Source of the DNA: Rhodopseudomonas sp. | GTDB lineage: Bacteria > Pseudomonadota > Alphaproteobacteria > Rhizobiales > Xanthobacteraceae | Length of the DNA: 64,000 nt | Direction: 5' to 3' | Assembly: GCF_013377015.1 (NCBI RefSeq) | Contig: NZ_JACABA010000003.1 | Coordinates: 157,510 to 221,509 of the forward strand | Shown here: piece by piece, positions 1 to 9,115 of the stretch | How the letters are laid out: each line of letters starts with the position of its first letter | Position numbering within the stretch: the first letter of the stretch is position 1 | Program-made: the position numbers and the translations under genes | The notes under the pieces: model-generated | Told to the model about the DNA's origin: nothing | What the model saw: the letters and a program-made list of their open reading frames with translations, nothing else | Databases searched by the model: none

Positions 1-1
1 G

Positions 2-421
2 GAGTGGACGGGTAGTGCGGTCGCCCAGGGCAAGCGCGGATGGGTGGGGCAGCAAGGCAAGCACGGAGTAAATGGCAAGCCTGGGGCCCACGGACAGCAA
101 GGCAAGCCGGGTCCGCAGGGCGCGGCCGGGCCGCAGGGACCGCAGGGCAAACCGGGCGAGCGTGGCGAAGCGGGGCCGCGCGGCGAGCCAGGAGCGCCCG
201 GACAGCTGCCGTCGCTCGATCAGGTGATGCCGTGGTTGCATCTGATCTTCGACGCCTATGAAGACTACAAGGCGACCCGCGCCCGCGAAGCCCAGGAACG
301 CGAAGCCCGCGAGCTCGAGGAACAGCTGGCCAGCGAAGCGGCCGCGCGTGAGGCCGAATCCGACGCGGACCAAGACGGCGACGGCAAGAAGAAAAAGAAG
401 AAACACAAGCACAAGGACTAA
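2..421 (+). CDS. collagen-like (Gly-X-Y repeat) protein, 5' end outside window
   Basis: The frame is open from the left edge to the TAA at 419-421, so the true start is probably upstream; an internal GTG at 44 is the first visible start. From about position 47 it encodes 18 uninterrupted Gly-X-Y triplets (GKH, GVN, GKP ... GEP, GAP), the signature of a bacterial collagen-like triple helix. A glutamate/arginine-rich helix follows, then a lysine-rich tail ([11 protein letters not shown]). Bacterial collagen-like proteins form trimeric rods, usually secreted or surface located; location cannot be judged because the N-terminus is missing. Function unknown. Confidence 0.7.
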   Translation, partial: EWTGSAVAQGKRGWVGQQGKHGVNGKPGAHGQQGKPGPQGAAGPQGPQGKPGERGEAGPRGEPGAPGQLPSLDQVMPWLHLIFDAYEDYKATRAREAQEREARELEEQLASEAAAREAESDADQDGDGKKKKKKHKHKD

Positions 422-443
422 TCGCACGCCCTCAAGGCGGCTG

Positions 444-710
444 CTATCCGAATCGGATCCGCGACCGTTCGCGCGCCTTCTCCGCCTCGACGTCGCGGTC
501 GCGCGGCGGCGCCTTGGTGTGCAGCGACGCGAGCAGCGTTTGCGCCGCCTCCGACACCTCGCTCACCGCGCGATCGAACGCCGCCTTGTTGGCCTGCGAC
601 GGCGCGCTGAAGCCCGACAGCTTGCGGACGAATTGCAGCGCCGAGGCATGAATCTCGTCCTCGGACGCCGGCGGCTCGAAATTGAACAGCGTCTTGATAT
701 TGCGGCACAT
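444..710 (-). CDS. DUF2277 domain-containing protein
   Basis: 88-residue protein beginning MCRNIKTLFNFEPPAS, the conserved opening of the DUF2277 family, with the usual family length. It is predicted cytosolic and mostly helical, with a charged Arg/Glu-rich C-terminus. The ATG at 708-710 is the only sensible start because the conserved motif begins at residue 1. No function is established for the family. It stands alone, convergent with the collagen-like gene. Confidence 0.85.
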   Translation of the reverse strand: MCRNIKTLFNFEPPASEDEIHASALQFVRKLSGFSAPSQANKAAFDRAVSEVSEAAQTLLASLHTKAPPRDRDVEAEKARERSRIRFG

Positions 711-944
711 GGCTTGCTCCGGTGCGCCGACAGCGCGCGCATAGGTAACTCATCCGCTTTTGAGCGTAATCAGGCGTCATTTGGAAACAAACATTTGTGA
801 GATCCGGCGGCCCGACGCCTGCTCGCAAGCGATGGCTCGCGAACGATCCGTCGGCCGATGTCACCGAAACCTTGCCTCGCCCCGCTTCGTCACTAGCTCT
901 GGTTAAGCGTCGTATCGGCGGCGCGCGGAAGATCGGAAGCGCAG

Positions 945-1577
945 ATGGCGTCGGATGTCTGGTACTATGTTGTCCTCGTCACCGAGGCGATCCTCGGCAC
1001 GTTCGGGCTGCGGCTTTATGAAGAGCCGCCCTACACGTTGCTCGACAAGCCGGCCGACCATATCGAAATCCGCCGTTACGGCCCGCGGCTCGCCGCCGAA
1101 GTCGAACTTGACCGGCGCGACGACGCCGGCCGCAGCCAAGCCTTCGGCCTGTTGTTTTCCTACATCGCCGGAGCCAATCGCGGCAGCGCCGGCGCGGCGG
1201 AACGGGTGGCGATGACAGTGCCGGTCGATGTCGCGCGGCCGGCGACAATTGCGATGACCGCCCCGGTCGAAACCGCCGGACAGGACGGCAATGTCCGGAT
1301 GCGGTTCTTTCTGCCGGCGCGCTACACGCGCGATACCGCGCCGGCGCCGACTGACCAGCGGGTGAAAATTGTCACCGTGCCCGAGCAAACCGTCGCCACG
1401 CTGCGATTTTCCGGAACCGGCCGCGACCTCGCGCCGCGCGAGCAGGCGTTGATCGCAGCGCTGGCGGAGTCGCGCTGGAAGCCGACCGGCGCGCCTTACG
1501 GTTTGTTCTACGATGCGCCGTTCACGATTCCCTTTCTGCGCCGCAACGAGGCAGCCGTCGCGGTGGCGCCGCGATAG
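945..1577 (+). CDS. SOUL family heme-binding protein
   Basis: 210 residues. A hydrophobic N-terminal stretch (about residues 5-21) could be a signal anchor, followed by a SOUL domain: IEIRRYGPRLAAEVE near residue 40, the twin AMTVPV / AMTAPV segments typical of the family, and a C-terminal PYGLFYDAPFTIPFLRRNE motif. SOUL proteins bind heme or hydrophobic ligands; the bacterial role is not settled. ATG at 945 precedes the hydrophobic segment. Monocistronic by spacing. Confidence 0.85.
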   Translation: MASDVWYYVVLVTEAILGTFGLRLYEEPPYTLLDKPADHIEIRRYGPRLAAEVELDRRDDAGRSQAFGLLFSYIAGANRGSAGAAERVAMTVPVDVARPATIAMTAPVETAGQDGNVRMRFFLPARYTRDTAPAPTDQRVKIVTVPEQTVATLRFSGTGRDLAPREQALIAALAESRWKPTGAPYGLFYDAPFTIPFLRRNEAAVAVAPR

Positions 1578-1626
1578 CACGCACTGCCGCGGCTGCGCGG
1601 CATCGGGAGCGGTCGGTTCCCACCGC

Positions 1627-1651
1627 GGAACATCGATCGACCCGGCGCGTT
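1627..1651 (+). promoter_or_regulatory. EcfG-type (general stress sigma) promoter candidate
   Basis: GGAAC at 1627-1631, a 16-nt spacer, then CGTT at 1648-1651: an exact match to the GGAAC-N16/17-CGTT promoter read by the EcfG sigma factor of the alphaproteobacterial general stress response. It lies 65 nt upstream of the DUF2188 start and points the right way. Sequence match only; no expression evidence. Confidence 0.65.
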
Positions 1652-1715
1652 ATTGCACCGCTCAGCCCGTCGCGTCAGACTGCGGACCGGCACTCATTCC
1701 AACAGCGAGTCGGCC

Positions 1716-1961
1716 ATGACAAAAGTTGTTTACACCATCGTCGAACACGATGGCGGCTGGGCCTACAAGGTCGGCGACGTGTTCTCCGAGCCGTTCGCCA
1801 CCCACGACAAGGCGGCTGCGGCGGCGCGGCGCGCGGCCGCCGAGCAGCGCGTCCCCGGCCGCACCGAGGTGATCCAGTACGAGGACGAACACGGCAAGTG
1901 GCACGAGGAAACCGCGCGCGGCAACGATCGGCCGACGACGAACATCGTCGATAAAACTTAA
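1716..1961 (+). CDS. DUF2188 domain-containing small protein
   Basis: 81 residues, starting MTKVVYTIVEHDGGWAYKVG. The layout (beta hairpin ending in a GWAYKVG-type turn, Ala-rich helix over the AHDKAAAAARRAAAEQ-like segment, then VIQYEDEHGKW) fits DUF2188, a small family resembling nucleic-acid or stress-associated beta-alpha proteins of unknown activity. ATG at 1716 is chosen over an in-frame upstream start at 1653 because family similarity begins there. The EcfG-type promoter match just upstream suggests stress induction. Confidence 0.8.
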   Translation: MTKVVYTIVEHDGGWAYKVGDVFSEPFATHDKAAAAARRAAAEQRVPGRTEVIQYEDEHGKWHEETARGNDRPTTNIVDKT

Positions 1962-1975
1962 GCCCGCGACGGTCC

Positions 1976-2464
1976 ATGGACGCATCAGCGAAACCGACAC
2001 CGCAACCGAGACCATCATCCCGCATCGCCCGGGCGGCGATGCGCTGGGTGTTGGCAGCGTTGTTCGCCGCCGCCGGCGTCGCGCATCTGTATGTTCCGGA
2101 CAAGCTCATGGCGATGACGCCATCATGGGTGCCCTTCGCCTCGCACGTGATCTTCGTTACCGGCCTGTGCGAGCTCGCCGGCGCGGTCGCGCTGGTGACC
2201 CGGCCGTTGCGCTGGTGGGCCGGCGTCGCGTTCGCCGCCTATGCGCTGTGCGTCTGGCCGGCCAATTTCAAGCATGCCTTCGCCGGCGTCGACATCGGAG
2301 GCCTTCCGAACAGCTGGTGGTATCACGGACCGCGGCTGGCGGCGCAACCGCTGATCATCTGGGGGGCGCTGTACTGCGCCGAGGTGATCGACTGGCCGCG
2401 GCGCAACCGATCGCGCGGAGACGGTTTGCAGCCGCGACGGCCGAGGTCGACGACGGTCCGTTAG
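1976..2464 (+). CDS. DoxX family membrane protein
   Basis: 162 residues with about four hydrophobic segments (roughly residues 22-38, 55-76, 79-95 and 118-137) and DoxX-type features: AGVAHLY after the first helix, GLCELAGAVAL in the second, and a polar, Arg-rich C-terminus. DoxX/MauE-type proteins are small inner-membrane proteins linked to quinone or redox functions; the substrate is unknown. Begins 14 nt after the DUF2188 stop, so the two may be cotranscribed. Confidence 0.75.
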   Translation: MDASAKPTPQPRPSSRIARAAMRWVLAALFAAAGVAHLYVPDKLMAMTPSWVPFASHVIFVTGLCELAGAVALVTRPLRWWAGVAFAAYALCVWPANFKHAFAGVDIGGLPNSWWYHGPRLAAQPLIIWGALYCAEVIDWPRRNRSRGDGLQPRRPRSTTVR

Positions 2465-2676
2465 CGGACAAAGCGAATTGAACCACCCGGCCGCCTTCAG
2501 TCTGGATGGAAGTCGCACAACTCCATTCTGTCACAACAATGGTAGCTGCATGCAGGGGAACGGTCGCTCAAATTGAGTACTTAGTATGAAGCAAGCGCCA
2601 AATTAACTAATCATTTTACGACCCGGCGTAACGCCAGATTCATCGACAATTGCAGTCAAATCTGAAAGTCGCCATC

Positions 2677-4704
2677 ATGAGAATTAATAGCATTGGAATC
2701 AAGCTCGGTCTTGCCAGCCTGGTCAGCATCGTCCTTACACTGGCCATGCAGGGCAACCAGACGATCTCGGAACACGCGATCAACCTTGCCAACCAACGCG
2801 CCGAAGCACAGCAGGCGATCGCCGAGCATGGGCTCGAAGCCAATCTCGCGTTGCGACGGATGCAGATCGCTGGCCGGGACATCCGATTGATGACCACGCC
2901 TGCCGAAGTGGAAAAGGCGATCACGGCGCTCCATGACGCGCACGTCGCAATGGCCACGGAGATCGACGCCGCGGTCTCGCGCGCCGCGCGCCCTGAGACC
3001 AAGGACCGCTTCGCAACCATCAAGTCGCTCGCGCTCGACTACGACAAATTCGTCACCGAGCTCGGCAATACCGAACTCCGGCTGTTTGAAACCATCCGCA
3101 AGCGGCAGGAATCCGCCGCGGTCTGGCGCGAGGCATTGCAGAGCCAGCTCGCCGCGCTCGCGCAGCAGGCAGCCTCCAATCGCGCCGAGATCGAAAAAGC
3201 GCTGTACGAGGCCGACTCGACCTTCAATGCATTGCGCGCCGCGACCTGGCGCTTCGCCTCCACCGGGGAGGACAGCCAGAAGCAGCTGATTGCAACCAGC
3301 ATAACAGAACTGAGCGCCGCGCTCGAGCGGATGCGCGCTCGCGCCGACGACAGGACGATGAGCGCCACGATTGATACCCTCGCCAGTGTGGCGAAGGACT
3401 TTAAAGCCGCGACCCAGGACCTGGTCCAGGCTGTCGAGACCAAGAACCAGCTGGTGGAATTGCGGGCGCTTCCGATCGCGGACAAGACGCTGGAGCTGAT
3501 GCAGACCGCGATCAAGGAGGCGGAAAAATCCGCCGTCGAAGCCAGCACACAGGCCTCCGCCGAGCTGAGCGGCGCCAACCGGCTGAATTTCGCGCTGGGG
3601 ATGGCGGTGATGCTATCGCTGCTGATTTCGCTGGTATTCAACTTCCTGGTCACCTCGCGGCCGCTGATGCGGCTCAACGGCGCGCTCGGCAAGATGGCGG
3701 CGGGCGAACTGAGCGTGGAAATTCCTGGCGCTTCCCGCGGCGACGAAATCGGCGACATCGCCAAGACCGTGATCGTGATCCGCGAGAACGCCGATCACAA
3801 GGCGCGCGACGAAGCCGAGGGCAAGGCCCAACGCGATCGCGCCCGAGCGGAGCAACGCAAGCAGGACATGAGCCGGCTGGCCGACGATTTTGAGAGCGCG
3901 GTGGGCATGATCGTCGAAGCCGTCTCCGCGGCGTCGGCCGAACTCGAGGCTTCGGCCGCGACGCTGGCGGCGACGGCGGAGCAATCCCAGAAGCTGACCG
4001 TGGCGGTGGCCGGGGCATCCGAAGAAGCCACCAGCAACGTCCAGTCGGTGGCGTCCGCCACCGAGGAGATGGCGTCCTCGATCCACGAGATCAGCCGGCA
4101 GGTTCAAGATTCCGCGCAGATCGCCGGCGCCGCCGTGCGACAGGCCGACAAGACCAATGCGCGGATCAACCAGCTCGCCACCGCCGCCAACCGGATCGGC
4201 GACGTGGTGGAGCTGATCAACACCATCGCCGGCCAGACCAATTTGCTGGCGCTGAATGCGACCATCGAGGCGGCGCGCGCCGGCGAGGCCGGCCGCGGCT
4301 TCGCCGTGGTCGCCTCCGAGGTCAAGGCGCTCGCCGAGCAGACCGCCAAGGCCACCGACGAAATCAGTCAGCAGATCACCGGCATGCAGTCGGCCACCGA
4401 TGAATCGGTCGCGGCGATCAAGGAGATCGGCACCACGATCTCGCAGATGTCGGAGATCTCCTCGGCGATCGCCTCGGCAGTCGAACAGCAGGGCGCGGCG
4501 ACCCAGGAAATTTCCCGCAACGTGCAGCAGGCGGCGCAGGGAACGACGCAGGTCAGCGCCAACATCGCCGACGTCGAGCGCGGCGCTAGCGAGACCGGCT
4601 CGGCTTCGTCGCAACTGCTAAGTTCGGCCAAATCGCTCTCTGCCGACAGCAGCAAGCTGAAGATCGAGGTCGAAAAATTCCTCGATTCAGTGCGCGCGGC
4701 CTGA
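2677..4704 (+). CDS. methyl-accepting chemotaxis protein
   Basis: 675-residue transmembrane chemoreceptor. TM1 lies at about residues 6-26, a long alpha-helical periplasmic ligand domain follows, TM2 at about 303-330, HAMP at about 330-382 (ends near [17 protein letters not shown]), and a cytoplasmic signalling domain to the C-terminus. The CheA/CheW-contacting hairpin tip ([20 protein letters not shown]) sits near residues 513-532. No CheR-docking pentapeptide is visible at the C-terminus (ends FLDSVRAA). The ligand is unknown: the sensor is an all-helical bundle without a recognisable PAS or Cache motif. ATG at 2677 is preferred over an upstream TTG at 2650. Confidence 0.92.
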   Translation: MRINSIGIKLGLASLVSIVLTLAMQGNQTISEHAINLANQRAEAQQAIAEHGLEANLALRRMQIAGRDIRLMTTPAEVEKAITALHDAHVAMATEIDAAVSRAARPETKDRFATIKSLALDYDKFVTELGNTELRLFETIRKRQESAAVWREALQSQLAALAQQAASNRAEIEKALYEADSTFNALRAATWRFASTGEDSQKQLIATSITELSAALERMRARADDRTMSATIDTLASVAKDFKAATQDLVQAVETKNQLVELRALPIADKTLELMQTAIKEAEKSAVEASTQASAELSGANRLNFALGMAVMLSLLISLVFNFLVTSRPLMRLNGALGKMAAGELSVEIPGASRGDEIGDIAKTVIVIRENADHKARDEAEGKAQRDRARAEQRKQDMSRLADDFESAVGMIVEAVSAASAELEASAATLAATAEQSQKLTVAVAGASEEATSNVQSVASATEEMASSIHEISRQVQDSAQIAGAAVRQADKTNARINQLATAANRIGDVVELINTIAGQTNLLALNATIEAARAGEAGRGFAVVASEVKALAEQTAKATDEISQQITGMQSATDESVAAIKEIGTTISQMSEISSAIASAVEQQGAATQEISRNVQQAAQGTTQVSANIADVERGASETGSASSQLLSSAKSLSADSSKLKIEVEKFLDSVRAA

Positions 4705-4722
4705 TCCAACTCTGCCGGCCTC

Positions 4723-4764
4723 GGCTCCCGACGCCCGCGCGGTATCGGGAGCCGTCGTGTTTTT
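4723..4764 (+). terminator. rho-independent terminator of the chemoreceptor gene
   Basis: GGCTCCCGA (4723-4731) pairs with TCGGGAGCC (4745-4753), a 9-bp perfect stem, followed within 7 nt by a run of five T. It sits 19 nt after the receptor stop codon. Confidence 0.75.
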
Positions 4765-4869
4765 CCGCCACACGGCCACTTGCGCGTCGTTCTCGTTCAA
4801 GATCGGCTCGGACAAGAACACCGTGCTCGGCTATCGCTTCGACGAGCACGCCTCACGGGCGCGACCGGG

Positions 4870-5352
4870 TCAGTCGTGGTCGAGTTCGCCGATATGCTGC
4901 GCCTGATACAGTTCGACGCCGATCTTGCTGACAAGATCGAGCTGGGTCTCGAGGAAGTCGATGTGGTGTTCCTCGTCCTTCATCAACTGCTCGAACAGGT
5001 CGCGCGACACGTAGTCCTTGACGCTGTGGCAGTAGGTCGCGGCTTCCTGATACAGGGTGCGGGCGCCGATTTCGGCCTGCAGATCCGCGGTCAGGATTTC
5101 CTTGACGTTCTGGCCGATGTGCAACGGATCCAGCACCTGCATGTTGGGAAAGCCGTCGAGGAAGATGATGCGGTCGGTGAGCTTGTCGGCGTGCTCCATC
5201 TCCTCGATCGATTCCTTACGCCACTGCTTGGCGAGTTCCTTCAGACCCCAATTGGCGAGCAGACGATAGTGCAGCCAGTACTGGCTGATCGCGGTCAGTT
5301 CGCTGCGCAGACCCCGGTTGAGATATTCGATGACCTTCGCATCGCCCTTCAT
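4870..5352 (-). CDS. bfr: bacterioferritin
   Basis: 160 residues. Iron-storage subunit of the 24-mer, heme-containing ferritin. Ferroxidase and heme residues fall where expected: Glu18, Glu51, His54 and the heme ligand Met52 in the [11 protein letters not shown] motif; EEHHIDFLE supplies the second ferroxidase helix. The start MKGDAKVI at 5352 is supported by an AGGAG Shine-Dalgarno sequence and matches family length; an upstream start at 5379 would add nine atypical residues. bfd lies 146 nt upstream in the same orientation, so mineral storage and release genes are adjacent. Confidence 0.95.
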   Translation of the reverse strand: MKGDAKVIEYLNRGLRSELTAISQYWLHYRLLANWGLKELAKQWRKESIEEMEHADKLTDRIIFLDGFPNMQVLDPLHIGQNVKEILTADLQAEIGARTLYQEAATYCHSVKDYVSRDLFEQLMKDEEHHIDFLETQLDLVSKIGVELYQAQHIGELDHD

Positions 5353-5400
5353 AACGACTCCTGTGGCCCGGCCATTCAAGGCCTGGCTGTTATCGAGTGA

Positions 5401-5433
5401 TCAGATTCTGATTAAGCCATTTCTAGATCAGAA
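5401..5433. promoter_or_regulatory. candidate iron-regulator (Irr/ICE-like) site upstream of bfr
   Basis: The 5' region of bfr holds a perfect interrupted palindrome TCAGATTCTGA (5401-5411) and a second dyad TTCT-agatc-AGAA (5421-5433). In rhizobia and relatives bfr is repressed by Irr through AT-rich dyads containing AGAA/TTCT. The match to the consensus is only partial, so this is a suggestion. Confidence 0.35.
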
Positions 5434-5497
5434 CACAGCGACATCGCAATCCTGGCGCTGCTGAAACGCGCGCCATTGGGAGCGGGGCATCGCGCGT

Positions 5498-5704
5498 TCA
5501 GAGCGCCCTCAGCGGGGTCTCAAGGGTCCCGGGCACCAGCGCCTCGTTCATGATTTTCCGGATAGTGCGGACACAGCGACCGCACTGCGCGGTGCCACCA
5601 AGACAGGCATAGACTTCACCGGTGGTACGCGCGTTGCCGCCCCCGGAACAGACCGCGCTGCGGACGTCATGGTCGCTCAACACATTGCAGGAACAAACAA
5701 TCAT
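5498..5704 (-). CDS. bfd: bacterioferritin-associated ferredoxin
   Basis: 68 residues, MIVCSCN at the N-terminus. Small [2Fe-2S] protein that delivers electrons to bacterioferritin to mobilise iron. Cluster ligands are visible as CSC near the N-terminus and CGRC in the second half (AQCGRCVRTIRKIM), the BFD-domain arrangement. An alternative ATG four codons upstream (5716) is possible, but the family begins at MIVC. Same strand as bfr. Confidence 0.88.
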   Translation of the reverse strand: MIVCSCNVLSDHDVRSAVCSGGGNARTTGEVYACLGGTAQCGRCVRTIRKIMNEALVPGTLETPLRAL

Positions 5705-5716
5705 GAGTCCGAGCAT

Positions 5717-6083
5717 TCCCTAAAGGTGATTTCCAACGCCAGAAATATGGAAGACCCGGCGCCGATGCAAAAGGAAAACGGTCAATTTCAAGCTATTCCA
5801 AACTGCGGAAGCTGACTTGATTTCGGTCAAGGCCGCTCGCTGGGCGATGCAGCCGGAACTCACCAGGGCTCGCCGCCCGCAGCCCGACCGGCGCGGGCCG
5901 GGGCAACCGGGCGGTTCCGCGGTCCGAGGCGCCTGAGGCAGGGTGTGCGACGCAACAGGCCGTCGGCAGGCGCAAAAGTGGCCGACCAGGGTCGCCGCCG
6001 TTCATTGATCGTTCAACTCTCATGTGAAATTTTGCACGGTGAACTGAATGATCCGTCCAAGTTCGAAATCGAAAGGTGGAGCC
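5717..6083. other. 367-base stretch without a supported gene
   Basis: Intergenic region between bfd (leftward) and the small secreted protein (rightward). It holds a TTCCA...TGGAA dyad at about 5730-5752 and presumably both promoters. A 76-codon leftward frame inside it (5793-6023) has no recognisable motif and is not called. Confidence 0.5.
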
Positions 6084-6395
6084 ATGAAGAAATCATTGAT
6101 GGCGGTCGCTGCCGCCGCGACCCTGGCCGTAACGGCGATGGCGGCGCCGGCCCACGCGCAGCGCGGCCTCGGCGCGGGCATCGCGGCCGGACTGCTCGGC
6201 GGCGCGATCGTCGGCGGCGCACTGGCAGGCCCGGGCTATTACTATGGGCCGGGCTACTACGGGCCGGGCTACGGCTATTACGGCCGGCCGGCCTATGTCA
6301 CGGGACCCGGCTATTACGGCGGCTGCTACTGGCAGCGACAGCGATTCTGGGACGGCTTTGGCTGGCGGGTGCGCCGGGTCCGGGTTTGCGGCTGA
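6084..6395 (+). CDS. small secreted glycine/tyrosine-rich protein
   Basis: 103 residues. Clear Sec signal peptide (MKKSLMAVAAAATLAVTAM, cleavage after AHA near residue 25), a glycine-zipper-like segment (GAGIAAGLLGGAIVGGALAG), a run of GPGYY/GYY repeats, and a basic end with two late cysteines (GGCYW...VRVCG). Start chosen at the ATG preceded by GGTGGA. Paralogous in design to the gene at 6610. Exported; function unknown. Confidence 0.7.
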   Translation: MKKSLMAVAAAATLAVTAMAAPAHAQRGLGAGIAAGLLGGAIVGGALAGPGYYYGPGYYGPGYGYYGRPAYVTGPGYYGGCYWQRQRFWDGFGWRVRRVRVCG

Positions 6396-6609
6396 CCGCT
6401 GGCAGCTGAAAATCGCGGGTCGGCGTTGCGAAACAGCCGGTTTTTCAAGGCAAATGCCGTGACGGCCTGAAAAAACCATCTTTTGAGTCGACAGCCTTGT
6501 TGGTTCTTACCAGCAATTGACGGCCATGCGCTATTTTGGTGCATTGCGGTTCCATCGCGAGAAGCCCTAAAACCCGCGCCGTTGGGCGCCATCTCAGGAG
6601 AGCCCCTAA

Positions 6610-6894
6610 ATGAAGAAGACAGTTTCCGCCCTGCTTGCGATCGCGACGATTGCCGGTTCGCTGATGACCGCTGCTCCGAGCGCGAAGGCCGATGGCGGGC
6701 GGATCGCTGCCGGCGTTGCTGGTGGGTTGATCGGCGGCGCCCTGCTCGGCGGCGCGCTGGCTGGCAGCCGCCCGGCCTATGCCGCCCCTGCCCCGGTCTA
6801 TGTCGAAGAGCCGGAATGCCGCGTCGTGCGCCAGCGCTTCTTCGACGAGTATCGCGGCGTCTGGCGCACCCGCCCGGTCGAAGTCTGCGATTGA
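6610..6894 (+). CDS. small secreted glycine-zipper protein, paralogue of 6084 gene
   Basis: 94 residues. Signal peptide (MKKTVSALLAIATIAGSLMTA, cleavage after AKA near residue 27), glycine zipper (IAAGVAGGLIGGALLGGALAGS), a Pro/Ala linker, and a C-terminal ECRVVRQRFFDEY...VEVCD module with two cysteines that mirrors WQRQRFWDGF...VRVCG in the gene upstream. Preceded by AGGAGAG. The pair looks like a tandem duplication that lost or gained the GYY repeats. Function unknown. Confidence 0.75.
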   Translation: MKKTVSALLAIATIAGSLMTAAPSAKADGGRIAAGVAGGLIGGALLGGALAGSRPAYAAPAPVYVEEPECRVVRQRFFDEYRGVWRTRPVEVCD

Positions 6895-6943
6895 TCGATC
6901 TGGCGCCGGTTACCTGACCGCGACGCAATGATCTGAAATAGCC

Positions 6944-6977
6944 AAGCCCGGCCGGACGACCGTCCCGCCGGGCTTTT
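6944..6977 (+). terminator. rho-independent terminator
   Basis: AAGCCCGGC (6944-6952) pairs with GCCGGGCTT (6967-6975) and is followed by TTTT. It lies 50 nt after the small secreted protein gene; the A-run on the other side means it could also stop leftward transcription from the transglycosylase. Confidence 0.8.
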
Positions 6978-7025
6978 CATATGTCGGGGTGGCGTGCCCG
7001 GTTGCCCCGCTTTCGCGATGGTGTT

Positions 7026-8264
7026 TCAGCGCGCCGTCCTGATCGCGCTTAGCACCGTCTCGCTCGGCCAGCAGTCCAACTTGAGCTTCGCGGACTTCTG
7101 AAATGCGCCGAGCGCCGCGCGGGTTTGCATCCCGGCCTTGCCGTCGACCTTGTCGGCATAGAGCCCGAGCCGGGTCAGGTACCGCTGCATGGTTTCGACA
7201 TCGCTGGTGCGTAGCTGATTCGATGCAGACCATTTGGCCGCAAACGGTTGCGGGCTGGTGATGCGGTCGCTGAGATGGCCGACGAACAGCACGTAAAGGT
7301 CGGAGAAATTGTACTCCTTGATCACGAAGTAGTTCTTGGTGGTCAGAAACGCCGGACCGTAAATCCCTTCCGGCTGCAGCAGCGACGCCGGCTGCGCTTG
7401 CTCGGCCGCGCTCAACCGCTCGCCGCGCACCGGCACGAAGCCTTCGCGCAGCCACTGCCCGATCGGCTTGGTGACTTCAGGTACGCCCTGGGTGCAATCG
7501 GCGTTGGCCGGCGCGCGCACCTCATAGGCCCAGCGCAGCCCGGGCTGCCAGCCCTTGTTGACGAGCTGCTGCGCGGCCGAGGCCAGCGCGTCCGGCACCG
7601 AGGTCCAGATATTGACATGGCCGTCACCATCGAAATCGACGCCATGCTTGTAGAATTCCGATGGCAGGAACTGGGTCAGCCCGGTGGCGCCGGCCCACGA
7701 CGAACGCATATCCTTCCTCGCCACGTCACCCTCGCCGATGATCTTCAGCGCCAGAATGAATTCGGTGCGGTACTGATCCTTGCGGCGGCCGACATAGGCC
7801 TGGGTCGCCAGCACCCGGACCGCGTCATAGGGCAGCCGATAGCGGCCATAGTCAGTCTCGCGGCCCCAGATCGCCAGGATCACGGTGGCCGGCACGCCAA
7901 AGCGCTGCTCGATCCCGTTGAGCGTCTGACGATGGGTCTGCAGCAGCCGCTGGCCCTCGGCGGCGAGCCGGGCGATCGACGCCTCCTTGATGTAGTCGGC
8001 CGGCACCTGGACAAACTCCGCCTGCGATGGCGCACCGGTGGCGGGCCGCCCCGGCAACAACAGATCCGGCAATTTGTAGTCCGGCTCCAGACCCTTCGTC
8101 ACCGCGTCGAAGGTGGCGCGCGACACCCCCGTCGCGCGCGCCTCCGGCCACAGCGAGGCGATGAATTGCGTGAAGCCGGCGTCCGCAGCGATGGCCGCGT
8201 GCGGCGCGAGCAACAGCAGCAGGAATATGGCCACGGTGAGCCGGATGCGAGGCCCTCGTCTCAC
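7026..8264 (-). CDS. lytic murein transglycosylase (MltB-like) with peptidoglycan-binding domain
   Basis: 412 residues. Cleaves the glycan strand of peptidoglycan non-hydrolytically in the periplasm. A signal peptide covers about residues 1-27 ([19 protein letters not shown]). The SLT/MltB-type catalytic glutamate is Glu136 in [12 protein letters not shown], followed by [17 protein letters not shown]-terminal PG_binding_1 module spans about residues 350-410 ([20 protein letters not shown]). The start is a GTG at 8262-8264 that overlaps the TGA of the upstream methyltransferase as GTGA, so the two genes look translationally coupled; a longer frame upstream belongs to no family. Confidence 0.88.
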   Translation of the reverse strand: MRRGPRIRLTVAIFLLLLLAPHAAIAADAGFTQFIASLWPEARATGVSRATFDAVTKGLEPDYKLPDLLLPGRPATGAPSQAEFVQVPADYIKEASIARLAAEGQRLLQTHRQTLNGIEQRFGVPATVILAIWGRETDYGRYRLPYDAVRVLATQAYVGRRKDQYRTEFILALKIIGEGDVARKDMRSSWAGATGLTQFLPSEFYKHGVDFDGDGHVNIWTSVPDALASAAQQLVNKGWQPGLRWAYEVRAPANADCTQGVPEVTKPIGQWLREGFVPVRGERLSAAEQAQPASLLQPEGIYGPAFLTTKNYFVIKEYNFSDLYVLFVGHLSDRITSPQPFAAKWSASNQLRTSDVETMQRYLTRLGLYADKVDGKAGMQTRAALGAFQKSAKLKLDCWPSETVLSAIRTAR

Positions 8265-9031
8265 TTGATCGCAACGAGGAAGATCCGCGGAAACCGCAAC
8301 AGCACCTTGCCGTCGGCCTGCGGCGGATAGGCCGCGGCGATCCGCGCGGTATAGGCCGCCAGATAGGCCTTGCGCTCGGGCGGCTCCAGCGGATCGACGA
8401 ACGGCCGCAGCCCGGTGCCCTTGACCCATTCGACGATCGCGACGGCGTCATCGAGCACATGGTTGTAGATCGTATGCCAGATCTCCAGCCGGGAGCACAG
8501 CGGCCGCAGCGCGTCGTAATACACGCCCGGCTTCGGCAAGTCGTCGCGCAGCTCGGCGGCCTTGGCGAGGTGCGCGCGCCAGGGCTCCTGAAACGCCACC
8601 TCGCGCATCATGATATGCGACGGCTCGTCGAGATTGTCGGGCATCTGCACCGCCAGCACGCCGCCATCGGGAAGCCCGCCGAGCAGCCGCTTCAGCTGCT
8701 TGAGATGATCCGGAACCCACTGGAACACCGCATTGGCGAACACCACGTCGGTGCCCGCCGGCATCGCCCAATGCGCGACATTGGCCTCGACGAATTTGTG
8801 CTCCGGCAGCCGCGCCCGCGCCTGCTTCAGCATGTCGGCGGAGGTATCGACGCCGACGACCGAGGCCTGTGGCCAACGCGCCACCAGCAGCGCCGTCGAA
8901 TTGCCCGGGCCGCAGCCGATATCGACCACCCTGCGCGCATCCTGGATCGGAATCTGCGCCAGCAGATCCCGCGCCGGGCGAGTGCGTTCGTCCTCGAACA
9001 TCAGATACTGCTCGGCACTCCAGTCGGCCAT
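8261..9031 (-). CDS. tam: trans-aconitate 2-methyltransferase
   Basis: 256 residues. Class I SAM methyltransferase: motif [13 protein letters not shown] at about 35-46, acidic ribose-binding GVDTSADML, then [12 protein letters not shown]. The [24 protein letters not shown] opening and the C-terminal FPRIFLVA fit Tam, which methylates trans-aconitate, an inhibitor of the TCA cycle that forms spontaneously from cis-aconitate. Start at 9031 agrees with family length; nine upstream codons would be atypical. Shares a GTGA junction with the downstream transglycosylase gene, an unrelated function. Confidence 0.85.
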   Translation of the reverse strand: MADWSAEQYLMFEDERTRPARDLLAQIPIQDARRVVDIGCGPGNSTALLVARWPQASVVGVDTSADMLKQARARLPEHKFVEANVAHWAMPAGTDVVFANAVFQWVPDHLKQLKRLLGGLPDGGVLAVQMPDNLDEPSHIMMREVAFQEPWRAHLAKAAELRDDLPKPGVYYDALRPLCSRLEIWHTIYNHVLDDAVAIVEWVKGTGLRPFVDPLEPPERKAYLAAYTARIAAAYPPQADGKVLLRFPRIFLVAIK

Positions 9032-9115
9032 GAATCCTGATAAACCCTGCGTTGCCACTCAGCCCGTGGCAAGGAATTATGCTAACATTCAGACCATCGC
9101 AAGGAGCCTCTGCCG

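Noticed and set aside
5793-6023. 76-codon leftward frame between bfd and a secreted protein gene
   Set aside because: No Shine-Dalgarno, no domain, and Pro/Arg-rich composition typical of chance GC-rich frames.
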